A program made the translations under genes and the position numbers. From Gammaproteobacteria bacterium RIFCSPHIGHO2_12_FULL_63_22 (GTDB taxonomy: Bacteria > Pseudomonadota > Gammaproteobacteria > Xanthomonadales > Xanthomonadaceae), in NCBI GenBank assembly GCA_001801685.1, contig MGYJ01000047.1, positions 74,738 through 138,737 on the forward strand: 64,000 nucleotides of DNA. Direction: 5' to 3'. Every line of letters begins with the position of its first letter. Position 1 is the first letter of the stretch. Positions 24,419 to 33,141 of this stretch are shown here, one piece after another. The notes beneath the pieces were generated by a model. It was not told the origin of the DNA and ran no database searches. It saw nothing but the letters and a program-made list of their open reading frames with translations.

Positions 24419-25579
24419 ATGCATTCCCTTTCCGGCCTGGTCGTCCTCGAATTCTCGCGCGTGCTGGCCGGCCCCTGGTGCGGCATGATGCTGGCCGACC
24501 TGGGCGCCGACGTGCTGAAGATCGAAGGCTTCGACGGCGATGAGACGCGCGGGCTCGGTCCGCCCTTCAAGGATGGTCTCTCGGCGTACTTCGCCTGCTG
24601 CAATAGAAACAAGAAGTCACTGGCTCTCGACTTGCGCCATCCGCAGGCGCGCCAGCTGGTTGAAGCACTGGTGCGACAGGCGGATGTCGTGATCGAGAAT
24701 TATCGAACCGGCACGGCGGAATCGCTCGGCCTGGGCTACGCCGAACTGTCGGTGATCAATCCGCGGCTGGTTTACTGCTCGATCTCCGGTTATGGCCGCA
24801 CTGGTCCCGATGCCCTGCGCCCCGGCTACGATTTCGTCGTGCAGGCCGAGTCGGGGCTGATGTCCATCACCGGTCCCGCCGACGGCGAGCCGCAGAAGGT
24901 GGGCATCGCCATCGCGGACCTCGCCACGGGCCAGAATGCCGCCATCGCCATCCTGGCCGCGCTGCGCCACCGCGATGCCACCGGCCAGGGGCAACAGATC
25001 GACGTGTCGCTGTTCGACACGCAACTGAGCTGGCTGGTCAATGTCGGCAGCAATGCCCTGTTCACCGGCGAGGACGCGCCCCGCTACGGGAATTCGCACG
25101 CCAGCATCGTGCCTTACCAGGCCTTCGCGGCAAGCGACGGCCAATTCGTGCTGGCCATTGCCAGCGAGAAATTGTGGCGCCTGGCCTGCGATGCCTTGCA
25201 GCGTCCGGACTGGGCCGACGATCCGGATTTTCGCGACAACGCATCGCGCGTGCGCAACCGCGTTGCGCTGTGCGAATCGCTCGCGGCGATCTTCGCGCAA
25301 CAGCCCTTGCAGCATTGGCTTGATCTCTTCGCCGCTGCCGGCGTGCCGGCTGCACCGATCCATTCCGTGTCGCAGGCCCTGCGCTCACCGCTCGCTGCCG
25401 CGCGCGGCATGACAATGACCCTGGGCGGCGTGCCGATGGTCGCCAGCCCGCTGCACCTGTCCGCCACGCCCGTGGACTACCGCCAGCCGCCACCGAAGCT
25501 GGGCCAGCACAGTGATGAAATCGTGCATCGCGCCGGCTGCGATCCTGATGCCCTGCGCGCCGCCGGCGCCATTCGTTAG
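24419..25579 (+). CDS. CaiB/BaiF family (family III) CoA-transferase
   Basis: 386 residues. Family III CoA-transferases move CoA between acids through an aspartyl-CoA intermediate. The family opening LSGLVVLEFSRVLAGPWCGM, the LKIEGFDGDETRG segment, DVVIENYRTGTAESLGLGY and the RPGYDFVVQAESGLMSITG region with the candidate catalytic Asp are all present. The acid pair is not identifiable. It lies between hutF and hutI, an unexpected place, and ends 12 bp before hutI. ATG 24419 fits the family N-terminus; the frame is open upstream only across the hutF start. Confidence 0.9.
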   Translation: MHSLSGLVVLEFSRVLAGPWCGMMLADLGADVLKIEGFDGDETRGLGPPFKDGLSAYFACCNRNKKSLALDLRHPQARQLVEALVRQADVVIENYRTGTAESLGLGYAELSVINPRLVYCSISGYGRTGPDALRPGYDFVVQAESGLMSITGPADGEPQKVGIAIADLATGQNAAIAILAALRHRDATGQGQQIDVSLFDTQLSWLVNVGSNALFTGEDAPRYGNSHASIVPYQAFAASDGQFVLAIASEKLWRLACDALQRPDWADDPDFRDNASRVRNRVALCESLAAIFAQQPLQHWLDLFAAAGVPAAPIHSVSQALRSPLAAARGMTMTLGGVPMVASPLHLSATPVDYRQPPPKLGQHSDEIVHRAGCDPDALRAAGAIR

Positions 25580-25585
25580 TACGAT
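25580..25585 (+). promoter_or_regulatory. Leaderless-type -10 of hutI
   Basis: TACGAT begins directly after the CoA-transferase stop codon and is followed by 6 nt and the hutI ATG at 25592. No Shine-Dalgarno is present. The geometry matches the other leaderless candidates in this window, though hutI could also be read through from the gene upstream. Confidence 0.45.
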
Positions 25586-25591
25586 GCCGCG

Positions 25592-26839
25592 ATGAGCACT
25601 CGCACCGAACCGGAAATGCCACCTCGCTGGGACGGCCTGCTGTTCGATTGCCGGCTGGTAACGATGGACGGCGACAGCGCGGACGGCTACGGCTGCATCG
25701 ACGACGGCGCCATCGCCTGGAAAGACGGCCTGCTGGCCTTCGTCGGCCGGGAGAGCGATCTTCCCGGACCCACCGCATCGCTTGCGACGTCGGTGCGGCG
25801 CGCGCACGGCGTGCTGGTCACGCCGGCGCTCATCGATTGCCACACGCATCTGGTGTTCGCCGGCAATCGCGCGCGCGAATTCGAACAGCGGCTGCTTGGC
25901 GCGAGCTACGAGGACATCGCCCGCGCAGGCGGCGGCATCCTTTCGACCGTGCGCGAAACCCGTGCCGCGGGCGAGGATGAATTGTTCGAACAATCCCTGG
26001 CGCGCGCCGAAGCCCTGCTGGCCGACGGCGTGGCGACCATCGAGATCAAGTCCGGTTACGGCCTGGACCTCGAAAACGAGGCCAAGATGTTGCGCGTCGC
26101 GCGCCGGATCGGCGCCGAACTCGGCATCACGGTGCGCACGACCTTCCTGGGCGCCCATGCCTTGCCCCCGGAATTCGCCGGCGACCCGGACGCCTACATC
26201 GGCGCCTGCTGCTTCTGGTTGCGCGAGTTGCACAACCTTGGCCTGGTCGATGCGGTGGACGGATTCTGCGAGGGCATCGGCTTCAGTCCCGACCAGATTC
26301 GCGTCATCTTCGAAGAGGCCCGCGCGCTGGGACTGCCGGTGAAGTTGCACGCGGACCAGTTGAGCGACCTGGACGGCGCCGCGCTGGTGGCAGATTTCAA
26401 CGGCTTGTCGGCAGACCATCTGGAATACAGCAGCAACGATGCCGTGCGAGCGATGGCATCGAACGGCACCGTAGCAGTGCTATTGCCCGGCGCCTTCCAT
26501 GTGTTGAGGGAAACCCGTTTGCCACCCGTGCAGGCGCTTCGGGATGCCGGTGTCGCGATGGCCGTATCCACCGACCTGAATCCCGGCACTTCGCCATTGC
26601 AGTCACTGCGCCTGGCGATGTCCCTGGCCTGCACGCACTTCAAGCTGACGCCCGCCGAGGCCTTGCGCGGCGCGACGGAGCATGCGGCACGCGCGCTCGG
26701 TCTCGACGACCGCGGCTGCCTGCGCGTGGGCATGCGCGCCGACCTGGCGCTGTGGGATCTGGACCATCCCGCCGAACTCAGCTACTGGCTCGGCGGAAAC
26801 CCGTTGCGTTCGATGGTCATCGGCGGCCAGGAACGATAA
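25592..26839 (+). CDS. hutI: Imidazolonepropionase
   Basis: 415 residues. It opens the imidazolone ring to give N-formimidoylglutamate, the substrate of HutF. The metal ligands are in DCHTHLVFAGNR, and GGGILSTVRETRAA, EIKSGYGLDLENE, KLHADQLS, DHLEYSS and STDLNPGTSP are the known family signatures in the right order. A terminator follows directly after the stop. With HutU and HutF this gives steps two to four of histidine breakdown; the ammonia-lyase and the formylglutamate hydrolase must lie elsewhere. Confidence 0.96.
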   Translation: MSTRTEPEMPPRWDGLLFDCRLVTMDGDSADGYGCIDDGAIAWKDGLLAFVGRESDLPGPTASLATSVRRAHGVLVTPALIDCHTHLVFAGNRAREFEQRLLGASYEDIARAGGGILSTVRETRAAGEDELFEQSLARAEALLADGVATIEIKSGYGLDLENEAKMLRVARRIGAELGITVRTTFLGAHALPPEFAGDPDAYIGACCFWLRELHNLGLVDAVDGFCEGIGFSPDQIRVIFEEARALGLPVKLHADQLSDLDGAALVADFNGLSADHLEYSSNDAVRAMASNGTVAVLLPGAFHVLRETRLPPVQALRDAGVAMAVSTDLNPGTSPLQSLRLAMSLACTHFKLTPAEALRGATEHAARALGLDDRGCLRVGMRADLALWDLDHPAELSYWLGGNPLRSMVIGGQER

Positions 26840-26860
26840 AGCCCCGCCAAGGCGGGGCTT
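26839..26860. terminator. Bidirectional terminator between hutI and the THX gene
   Basis: A perfect 10-bp stem AAGCCCCGCC/GGCGGGGCTT with a 2-nt loop, starting at the hutI stop codon. The T-tract is short (two T) on both sides, so efficiency is uncertain, but it lies exactly between two convergent genes. Confidence 0.7.
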
Positions 26861-26885
26861 CGGGACTTCGGAAAAACCTGGCGAA

Positions 26886-27050
26886 TTACTTCGCGGCGGC
26901 TTTCTTTGCCGGTGCCTTCTTCGCAACCACAGGCGCCTTGGCCTTGGCCGCAACCTTGGTGACAGCCTGCTTCACCGTGGTGGCACGGGCATTGCCGTAG
27001 CTGGAAATATTGCGCTTGCCCTTGGTCGTCTTGCGATCGCCCTTGCCCAT
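26886..27050 (-). CDS. Ribosomal protein THX-like, with Lys/Ala-rich C-terminal tail
   Basis: 54 residues. The first 22 (MGKGDRKTTKGKRNISSYGN onward) match the small 30S protein THX (bTHX), which sits at the top of the 30S head. Thermus THX is about 27 residues and ends after the SYGK-like motif. This protein continues with some 30 residues of Lys, Ala, Val and Pro (ending KKAPAKKAAAK), like the tail of histone H1-like proteins. ATG 27050 is preceded by AAGGAA; a 20-residue longer open frame has no support. The tail may bind rRNA or DNA non-specifically. Confidence 0.8.
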   Translation of the reverse strand: MGKGDRKTTKGKRNISSYGNARATTVKQAVTKVAAKAKAPVVAKKAPAKKAAAK

Positions 27051-27118
27051 GTCGATTCCTTGAGAAGTGTGTTTTGCAGGCGCGTAGCCTATCACCCGCG
27101 GCCTGACCAACCAAGGGA

Positions 27119-27553
27119 TCAGGGCGAATGCGAACAGTTGGCGTCGTGTACGTGCAGGTCGGTAAGGCGCAAGTTGACCAGGTGCGCGGCCCCGACCAGT
27201 ACGCCGCCCGCGCTCATCATCAGTGCATGCACGAGGGCTGTTTCATGGATGAACGGAATGAACACGCCCGCCCACAGCGCAAGCAGTCCCGGCAGCAGGA
27301 TGGCCATCGCGTGGTAGCCGCGGTGACGCAGGTAGCCATTCCACAAGCTGGCGATCGCCAGGGCGGTAGCGAACAGCACGAATCCGATCTCGAAGGCCGG
27401 GGAGGCCAACATGCCCAGCCCGACCACAGGCAGCAGCACCAGCGCGAACGGCAGCAGCGCGCAGTGCACGGCACAGATCACGGCTCCGACGCTGCCGAGC
27501 GAATCGACCCAGCGGTGAAGGGACCATCGAAGTGGGGACGGTTGGCTGGACAT
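27119..27553 (-). CDS. MerC-domain membrane protein
   Basis: 144 residues with four predicted membrane helices and the MerC-like opening DSLGSVGAVICAVHCALLPF, where a Cys and a Cys-adjacent His lie in the first helix (ICAVHC). MerC proteins import mercury in mer operons, but many chromosomal members lie next to metal regulators and may move other metals. The C-terminus is rich in His and Cys (HVHDANCSHSP), consistent with metal handling. It is downstream of a Zur-like gene on the same strand, with its own TATACT promoter that overlaps a Zur-box-like palindrome. ATG 27553 is used; the longer frame would start upstream of that promoter. Confidence 0.8.
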   Translation of the reverse strand: MSSQPSPLRWSLHRWVDSLGSVGAVICAVHCALLPFALVLLPVVGLGMLASPAFEIGFVLFATALAIASLWNGYLRHRGYHAMAILLPGLLALWAGVFIPFIHETALVHALMMSAGGVLVGAAHLVNLRLTDLHVHDANCSHSP

Positions 27554-27574
27554 CGGGACCTGGGCTCGGCGCGG

Positions 27575-27596
27575 AATTGATACAGTATAACATTGC
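27575..27596 (-). promoter_or_regulatory. MerC gene promoter with Zur-box-like operator
   Basis: On the minus strand TATACT (27589-27584) is a good -10 for the MerC gene. It lies inside an imperfect 7-1-7 inverted repeat, TTGATAC-A-GTATAAC on the plus strand (27577-27591; 5 of 7 pairs). The half TATAACATT is the same as in the E. coli znu operator as I recall it. Repression of the MerC gene by the neighbouring Zur-like protein under zinc-rich conditions is the natural reading. Confidence 0.5.
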
Positions 27597-27639
27597 GCCC
27601 GACCGGGCAATTGGCTTGGAAGCGTCTGTCCGCCTTTGT

Positions 27640-28161
27640 TCAGCCAGCCGGCAGGGCCTGGCAGTTGGCGCAGAGTCCATGCACTTCCAGGGTCTGCGCG
27701 CGCGGCGTGAAGCCCAGCGCCTTGGCCTGCTGGTCCAGAAGGTCGGAAATCCGCTCGTCTTCAAGTTCGATCGCGTTCTGGCAGTTGTCGCATATCAGGA
27801 AGGGCACCGAGTGCCGCACCTGCGGATGGTGGCAACTGACGAAGGCGTTCACCGAAGCCAGACGGTGGATGAAGCCTTGCTCGAGCAGGAACTCGAGCGC
27901 GCGATAAACCGTGGGCGGCGCCGTGCTGCCGCTTTCCGATTTCATCAGGTCGAGCAGGTCGTAGGCCTTGATCGGCTTGCCCGCTGCCGCCACCAGCCCG
28001 AGGACCTGCGCGCGCAACGGTGTCAGGCGAAGCCCGCGAGTGCCACAGGCTTGCTCGACCGCGTGCACGTAGGCGCGCGCGTCGTGCACATGGTGCTTGG
28101 GATCGGTACACGGATCCACCCCGGTCGAGACGTGGTCGTGCGCATGCTTCGGCTTTGCCAT
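27640..28161 (-). CDS. zur: Fur-family regulator, Zur-like
   Basis: 173 residues. Fur-fold winged helix at about 35-110 (RLTPLRAQVLGLVAA, PPTVYRALEFLLEQGFIHRL) and a dimerisation domain with two CxxC motifs (CDNC and CANC) that hold the structural zinc. The FVSCHHPQVRHSVPFLICDNC region is typical of Zur rather than Fur. The N-terminus is unusually rich in His and Asp (HAHDHVSTGVDP, KHHVHDA), an extension that may bind metal. ATG 28161 is used; a TTG at 28197 would overlap the gltX stop (TTGA). It follows gltX by 32 bp. A ZnuA/ZnuB-like importer at the left edge and the MerC gene are the likely targets. Confidence 0.82.
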   Translation of the reverse strand: MAKPKHAHDHVSTGVDPCTDPKHHVHDARAYVHAVEQACGTRGLRLTPLRAQVLGLVAAAGKPIKAYDLLDLMKSESGSTAPPTVYRALEFLLEQGFIHRLASVNAFVSCHHPQVRHSVPFLICDNCQNAIELEDERISDLLDQQAKALGFTPRAQTLEVHGLCANCQALPAG

Positions 28162-28193
28162 GTCCACTAGGTTGGGCCCTGGCACCGGGTGTT

Positions 28194-29603
28194 TCAAGCG
28201 CTGCGCGCCTCGATCATGGCCAGCGCTGCATCGATTCGCGCCAGCGCCTGGTCGCGGCCGGCCAGGAACACCGTATGTTCGATGGACGGCGACACCTGGG
28301 TGCCGGTGATGGCGACGCGCAGCGGCTGCGCGATCTTGCCCAGTCCAACGCCCAGTGTCTCGCCAGTCGCCGCGAGGGCCTCATGCACGGCCTGCGCCGA
28401 CCAGTCCGATAGCGTCTCCAGCTTCCCTCGAATCGTTGCCAACGGCAGTTTCGCCGCCGCAACCAGATGCTTGGCCACGGCGGCCTCGTCGTACATCGTC
28501 AACGGCAAATACCAGACCGCCGCACGCGCCGCCATGTCCTTCAACGTCTGTACGCGGTCACGCAAGGCCAGCACCACGTCCGCGGGCGCTGGGCCCTTTG
28601 CCAGATCGTAGCCGGCGGCTTGCAGATGCCAGAGCAGGTGCTCGCCGACATCCGCCGGGTCGTCACTCTTGAGGTAATGCTGGTTGAGCCAGGAAAGTTT
28701 TTCGACATCGAAGCGCGACGCGGACTGGTTGACGTCCTCGATGCGGAACAGCTTGGTCATTTCTTCGCGGCTGAAGATTTCCTGGTCGCCATGCGACCAG
28801 CCCAGGCGCACCAGGTAATTGAGCAGCGCGTGCGGCAGGAAGCCGTCGTCGCGATACTGCATCACGCTGACCGCGCCATGGCGCTTCGACAGCTTGGCGC
28901 CGTCGGGGCCGAGGATCATCGGCATGTGCGCGAAGTGCGGGACCGTCGCCCCGAGCGCGTTGTAGATGTTGACCTGGCGCGGCGTGTTATTGACATGGTC
29001 GTCGCCACGGATCACGTCGGTGATGCCCATGTCGATGTCGTCGATGACGACAGCGAAGTTGTAGGTCGGGAAGCCGTCCGAACGGAAGATGACCAGGTCG
29101 TCGAGTTCGGTATTGCTCCACTCGATGCGGCCCTTGATCTTGTCCTCGAACACGACCGTGCCGGTCGGCGGATTCTTGAACCGGATGACCCGATTCGGGT
29201 CTTCGCGGAAAGGCGCGCCCAGGTCGCGGTAGTGGCCGTTGTAGCGTGGCTTTTCCTTGGCAGCCAACGCGGCATCGCGCATGGCCTCGAGTTCCTCGCG
29301 GGTCTCGTAGGCGTAATAGGCCAGGCCGTCGGCGATCATTTTTTCCGCGACTTCGCGGTAACGATCCAGGCGGTCGGTCTGGTAGATCGGACCCTCGTCG
29401 TATTCCAGGCCGAGCCAATCCATCGCATCCAGGATGGCCTGGACGTTTTCCTGGGTGGACCGTTCGCGATCGGTATCCTCGACCCGCAGGATGAACTTGC
29501 CGCCGCGCTGGCGCGCTTCCAGGTAGCAGTACAGCGCCGTGCGGGCGCCGCCGATATGCAGGAAGCCGGTGGGACTGGGAGCGAATCGGGTGCGGTAGGT
29601 CAT
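28194..29603 (-). CDS. gltX: Glutamyl-tRNA synthetase
   Basis: 469 residues. It charges tRNA-Glu with glutamate. The class I HIGH motif is intact in [15 protein letters not shown] and the KLSKR loop in [12 protein letters not shown]. The full-length C-terminal anticodon-binding helical domain is present. The gene has its own candidate promoter (TAAAAT, 29639-29634) and no obvious Shine-Dalgarno. The Zur-like gene follows at 32 bp and may be co-transcribed. Confidence 0.97.
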   Translation of the reverse strand: MTYRTRFAPSPTGFLHIGGARTALYCYLEARQRGGKFILRVEDTDRERSTQENVQAILDAMDWLGLEYDEGPIYQTDRLDRYREVAEKMIADGLAYYAYETREELEAMRDAALAAKEKPRYNGHYRDLGAPFREDPNRVIRFKNPPTGTVVFEDKIKGRIEWSNTELDDLVIFRSDGFPTYNFAVVIDDIDMGITDVIRGDDHVNNTPRQVNIYNALGATVPHFAHMPMILGPDGAKLSKRHGAVSVMQYRDDGFLPHALLNYLVRLGWSHGDQEIFSREEMTKLFRIEDVNQSASRFDVEKLSWLNQHYLKSDDPADVGEHLLWHLQAAGYDLAKGPAPADVVLALRDRVQTLKDMAARAAVWYLPLTMYDEAAVAKHLVAAAKLPLATIRGKLETLSDWSAQAVHEALAATGETLGVGLGKIAQPLRVAITGTQVSPSIEHTVFLAGRDQALARIDAALAMIEARSA

Positions 29604-29633
29604 CGGGGAAGGCTCGGCAATGCTTGACCGGTC

Positions 29634-29639
29634 ATTTTA
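29634..29639 (-). promoter_or_regulatory. Candidate -10 of gltX
   Basis: TAAAAT 30 nt before the gltX ATG, giving a leader of about 24 nt without a Shine-Dalgarno. It lies just past the stop of the DUF4399 gene, where a new transcript would be expected. Confidence 0.45.
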
Positions 29640-29664
29640 CCGGAGCCCTCGCTGCCCTGCCCGG

Positions 29665-30093
29665 CTACTTCACCGTGATCGTGATCCGCTTCGACAGCAC
29701 CGGGGGCTGGTGCGGGATGTGGTTGGCGTCGCCCAGCACCAGTTGCAGGGTGTGCTTTCCCGGGGCGAGGACCACGGTGGCCTCGGTCTGGCCCTTGCCG
29801 AAGTGCAGGTGCTTGTCGTCCTTGGGCAGCGGCATGTCCAGCGCCGGCTGCGGCGAATCGATGATCAGGTGATGGTGTCCCGTACCTTCAGCCACGATGC
29901 CGGCCGGCGCGACGCCCATTTCCTGCAGTCCGAATCGCACCGTCACCGGCCCCTTCAGCACCTGGCCGTCGCTGGGGCTGATGAAATACAGGCGCGCCTT
30001 GGCCGGGGAAGCCGTCCGGGGCAAGTCAACGGCCGCCGCCTGGGGCAGCACGGCCAGTGCCAGGGCAAATGCAAACGCGACGTGCCGGACCAT
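29665..30093 (-). CDS. Exported DUF4399 protein
   Basis: 142 residues. Residues 1-21 are a signal peptide (MVRHVAFAFALALAVLPQAA). The rest matches DUF4399: SPSDGQVLKGPVTVRFGLQ, then GHHHLIID, the HLHFGKGQTEATV stretch and PGKHTLQLVLGD. The clustered histidines suggest that the domain binds a metal, perhaps copper, but the role is unknown. CGAGGAG stands before the ATG. The gene is divergent from the cyclophilin gene. Confidence 0.85.
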   Translation of the reverse strand: MVRHVAFAFALALAVLPQAAAVDLPRTASPAKARLYFISPSDGQVLKGPVTVRFGLQEMGVAPAGIVAEGTGHHHLIIDSPQPALDMPLPKDDKHLHFGKGQTEATVVLAPGKHTLQLVLGDANHIPHQPPVLSKRITITVK

Positions 30094-30176
30094 CGGATTC
30101 TCCTCGTTTCGGGAACGCCACCTTACTACCGCGCGAGATTCCTGGCACGCGGCCCGTCGCCGCGCACTTCGGCTGG

Positions 30177-30182
30177 TAAAAT
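30177..30182 (+). promoter_or_regulatory. Leaderless-type -10 of the cyclophilin gene
   Basis: TAAAAT is followed by exactly 6 nt and ATG 30189, with no Shine-Dalgarno in between. A start site 6-7 nt past the hexamer would fall on the ATG. Confidence 0.55.
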
Positions 30183-30188
30183 GACGGT

Positions 30189-30833
30189 ATGAAGACTTTT
30201 GCGTTCACCTCCGCCTTCCTGCTGATTGCCGCCCTCGTGGGCTCGCCCGCCCTTGCGCAGACCCAGAGCAGCGCGGTCGCGCTGCCCGACCAGGTCCCGG
30301 ACCAGCCCGCAGCCGTGGCAGGTCCGCGCGTATTGCTGGAAACGAGCATGGGCCGGATCGTGGTGGAGCTGTATCCGGAAAAATCCCCGCGCACGGTCTC
30401 CAATTTCCTCTCCTACGTTCGCGACGGCCATTACAACGGCACCGTCTTCCACCGCGTCATTTCCGACTTGCTGGTGCAGGGCGGCGGCTACACGCCGGAC
30501 CTGGAGATCAAGCCTGAGCGCGCCGGCATTCCCAATGAAGCCAACAACGGCCTGTCCAACCTGCGCGGCACCATCAGCGCGGCGCGCCGCCCGGGTGACA
30601 AGGATTCGGCGCGCGCCCAGTTCTTCATCAACACCGTGGACAACCGCCAGTTCGATTTCCGCAACGACAGCACGCCAGCCCTGACCGGATATTGCGTGTT
30701 CGGACGTGTAGTGGAAGGCATGGACGTCATAGACAAGATCCGCCTGGTCCCCACTGCCGCGCGCGCACCCTTGCCGGGTGACGTCCCGGTAAGCCCGGTC
30801 GTGGTCGAGCGCGCCGCCGTCCTCGAACCCTGA
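30189..30833 (+). CDS. Exported peptidyl-prolyl isomerase, cyclophilin type
   Basis: 214 residues. A Sec signal peptide (cleavage near ALAQ, residue 23) is followed by a short linker and a cyclophilin domain: VLLETSMGRIVVELYPEKSP, NFLSYVRDGHYNGTVFHRVI with the active-site Arg, and ARAQFFINTVDN. It would speed proline isomerisation of envelope proteins, like PpiA. It ends 2 bp before lpxH and both are probably on one transcript. The start is fixed by the signal peptide. Confidence 0.92.
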   Translation: MKTFAFTSAFLLIAALVGSPALAQTQSSAVALPDQVPDQPAAVAGPRVLLETSMGRIVVELYPEKSPRTVSNFLSYVRDGHYNGTVFHRVISDLLVQGGGYTPDLEIKPERAGIPNEANNGLSNLRGTISAARRPGDKDSARAQFFINTVDNRQFDFRNDSTPALTGYCVFGRVVEGMDVIDKIRLVPTAARAPLPGDVPVSPVVVERAAVLEP

Positions 30834-30835
30834 TC

Positions 30836-31567
30836 GTGTCGATCCTCTTCGTCTCCGACCTGCATCTGGATCCGTCGCGCCCCGCGATCACGATGCAGTT
30901 CCTGCATTTCCTGCGCACGCAGGCCCGCCGGGCCGAAGCGCTGTACATCCTGGGCGACCTGTTCGAGGCCTGGATTGGCGACGATGAGGACAGCGAACTG
31001 GCCAAGGCCGTGCGGGCAGGCCTGCGCGAACTCACCGACTCCGGCGTTCCCGTCTACGTGATGCGCGGCAATCGCGATTTCCTGCTGGGCCCGGCGTTTG
31101 CTGCGGCAACCGGCGCAACGCTGCTGCCAGACCCTTGCGTGGTGATGCTGGAAGGCGAGCCGACCTTGCTGATGCACGGTGACCTCCTGTGCAGCGACGA
31201 CACGGCCTACCTCGCCTTCCGACGCGAGACTCGCCAACCACAGTGGCGCGAGCGTTTCCTTGACCAGACACTCGAAGCCCGCCGGGAATTCGCCGACAAG
31301 GCGCGCGAAGCCAGTCGCGGCCACCAGCAGGGCCTGCGCGACGAAGGCAAACTCGAGGCGATTACCGACGTCAACCAGGCCACCGTGGAAGCGGCACTCG
31401 AACGCCACGGCGTGCGGCGCATGATCCACGGCCACACCCACCGGCCCGCCATCCATTCACTGCAATCGAACGGGCACACGGCGCAACGGATCGTGTTGGG
31501 CGACTGGTATCAGCAAGGCTCCGTGCTGCGCATGACAGCGGACGGGCTGGAGCTTTCCGCGCTCTAG
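30836..31567 (+). CDS. lpxH: UDP-2,3-diacylglucosamine diphosphatase
   Basis: 243 residues. LpxH cleaves UDP-2,3-diacylglucosamine to lipid X in lipid A synthesis, at the inner membrane. The calcineurin-like metal motifs are in order: SDLHLD, GDLFEAWIGDDE, RGNRDFLLG, LMHGD and HGHTHRP. It starts with GTG 30836, 2 bp after the cyclophilin stop, and is therefore probably translated by coupling. The ppi-lpxH order is common in gammaproteobacteria. Confidence 0.95.
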   Translation: MSILFVSDLHLDPSRPAITMQFLHFLRTQARRAEALYILGDLFEAWIGDDEDSELAKAVRAGLRELTDSGVPVYVMRGNRDFLLGPAFAAATGATLLPDPCVVMLEGEPTLLMHGDLLCSDDTAYLAFRRETRQPQWRERFLDQTLEARREFADKAREASRGHQQGLRDEGKLEAITDVNQATVEAALERHGVRRMIHGHTHRPAIHSLQSNGHTAQRIVLGDWYQQGSVLRMTADGLELSAL

Positions 31568-31570
31568 GCC

Positions 31571-32287
31571 TCAGGGGTTTTCGTAACGCGCCGCGTCAAA
31601 TCCGGACACCTCGAACACCAGCGATGAAGCGCTGCCACTGCCTTTGGGCAACTGGATCCGCACTTCGCGCGCGTCCGACATCTGCTTGATGAAACGCGCC
31701 TCGTCCTCGATGAACAAGGCCGGGCCCTTGCCCGAATCCGCCTGCTTGCCGGCGAAGGATTGCACCGCAGCGCCGTCGAAACTGATGTCCATCCGGCAAG
31801 GCGGGCCGCATTGGAATTTCGACTGTGCGAACAGCAAGTACGAGCTTCGTCCCCATTCCGGATGGTCGCGCAATACCAGTTGCGCATCAGGCTGGATGGC
31901 CAGTTCGCCCTCTTCCACCACCGGCGTGCGGCTGTAGATGGTTGCGGTGCGCTGCATTCCCTTGCCCTTCGCCACGGCCTGGTAATCCCACAGGTCGCGC
32001 AAGCGCCGCACATCGCGCTGCTGGTCGGCCTGCTTGCGCACCGCGTCCAGCGTTGGCGCCAGCTTGGCTGCGAATTCGCTGCTTGGGAAGGCGGCACGCA
32101 AGGTATCGGCATGGGCTTCCGCCACTTCCCAGTTCTTTTCCTTGCTCGCGCTTTCGTAGGCGCTGAGCATTTCCGCAGCGCGCGCCTGATCGGCAACCGA
32201 TAGCTCGCCTTCGGTATCCGCGTCCTGCGCGCAACCGACGGCAAGGATGAGTGACAAAAGAATCGTCGAGGCTAAGCTGAACTTCAT
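31571..32287 (-). CDS. Putative lipoprotein, function unknown
   Basis: 238 residues. The N-terminus is a lipoprotein signal with lipobox AVGC at Cys19, so the mature protein is lipid-anchored. The rest splits into a helical part (about 28-100, EADxxRAAF-like heptads) and a beta-rich C-terminal part with an LFAQSKFQCGPPCRMDI segment holding two cysteines that may form a disulfide. I do not recognise a family. Its start overlaps the stop of the DUF455 gene (ATGA), so the two are coupled. It converges with lpxH, only 3 bp apart. Confidence 0.75.
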   Translation of the reverse strand: MKFSLASTILLSLILAVGCAQDADTEGELSVADQARAAEMLSAYESASKEKNWEVAEAHADTLRAAFPSSEFAAKLAPTLDAVRKQADQQRDVRRLRDLWDYQAVAKGKGMQRTATIYSRTPVVEEGELAIQPDAQLVLRDHPEWGRSSYLLFAQSKFQCGPPCRMDISFDGAAVQSFAGKQADSGKGPALFIEDEARFIKQMSDAREVRIQLPKGSGSASSLVFEVSGFDAARYENP

Positions 32288-33141
32288 GGCATGGAATCCG
32301 CCAGGCTGGCGATCAGCCGAAGTTCCTCATCGCCAAATCCCGCCTCGCGTCGCGCAGGCAGGTTGAACGGGCCGCGAATCGAGCCCTTTCCCACGCCACG
32401 GATGAGGTCGATGAACGTCGTATCGGGATCGAGTTGCCCGCGCTCGCAGCACCAGGCAAACCAATGGCTGCCAATGGCCACGTGCCGCACTTCTTCGGCC
32501 AGGATGATCTCCAGGATGTCGGCGGACCGGTCATCGCCCAGCGCGCGCAGGCGCTTGATCATGCCCGGCGTCACGTCCAGCCCACGCGCCTCCAGCACGC
32601 GTGGCACCAAGGCCATTCGTGCGAGCACGGACCCGGCCGTACGCTCGGCCATCGCCCACAGGCCATCATGCGCATCGAAGCCGCCGTAGCGGTGGCCGAG
32701 TTCCTCCAGGCGCGCCGACAGCAGGCTGAAATGCCGCGCCTCGTCCACCGCCACGCTGATCCAGTCTGCAATGAATTGCTCCGGCATGGCGCGAAAGCGA
32801 TAGGCGGCATCGAGCGCCAGGTTGATCGCGTTGAATTCGATGTGAGTGACCGCGTGCAACAACGCGGCGCGGCCGTCCACGCTGCCCAGGCCGCGTTGCG
32901 GCAGGTCGCGCGGCGATACCAATTGCGGAAGAGCGGGACGGCCAGGCCTTTCCAGCGAGACGGGGGCGCCGTCGTCGCTGCGGTCCATCGATTCGAAACT
33001 GGCCGCCAGGGCATTGACGCGATCGATCTTTTCGCCCGGGTCGCTGGCCTCGATGCAACGCCGCAACGCGTCGTAAATGTTTCCCGCGCCGCTCACCGCA
33101 GGCGACTCACGACGCGCGACGCTTGAGCTTGGACTCGTCAT
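32284..33141 (-). CDS. DUF455 family ferritin-like protein
   Basis: 285 residues. DUF455 proteins have a ferritin-like di-iron fold related to MiaE. The ligands can be read: His and Glu in [12 protein letters not shown], Glu and His in [12 protein letters not shown], and Glu/His in [15 protein letters not shown] redox or oxygenase role on tRNA or another substrate is possible, but none is proven. Its first 12 codons overlap the 3' end of purF. The lipoprotein gene downstream is coupled to it by ATGA. Confidence 0.85.
   Translation of the reverse strand: MTSPSSSVARRESPAVSGAGNIYDALRRCIEASDPGEKIDRVNALAASFESMDRSDDGAPVSLERPGRPALPQLVSPRDLPQRGLGSVDGRAALLHAVTHIEFNAINLALDAAYRFRAMPEQFIADWISVAVDEARHFSLLSARLEELGHRYGGFDAHDGLWAMAERTAGSVLARMALVPRVLEARGLDVTPGMIKRLRALGDDRSADILEIILAEEVRHVAIGSHWFAWCCERGQLDPDTTFIDLIRGVGKGSIRGPFNLPARREAGFGDEELRLIASLADSMP

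Noticed and set aside
29603..29636. An 11-codon frame upstream of gltX overlapping its start (ATGA)
   Set aside because: Its ATG lies within the -10 region, upstream of the predicted transcription start, so it would not be in the mRNA.
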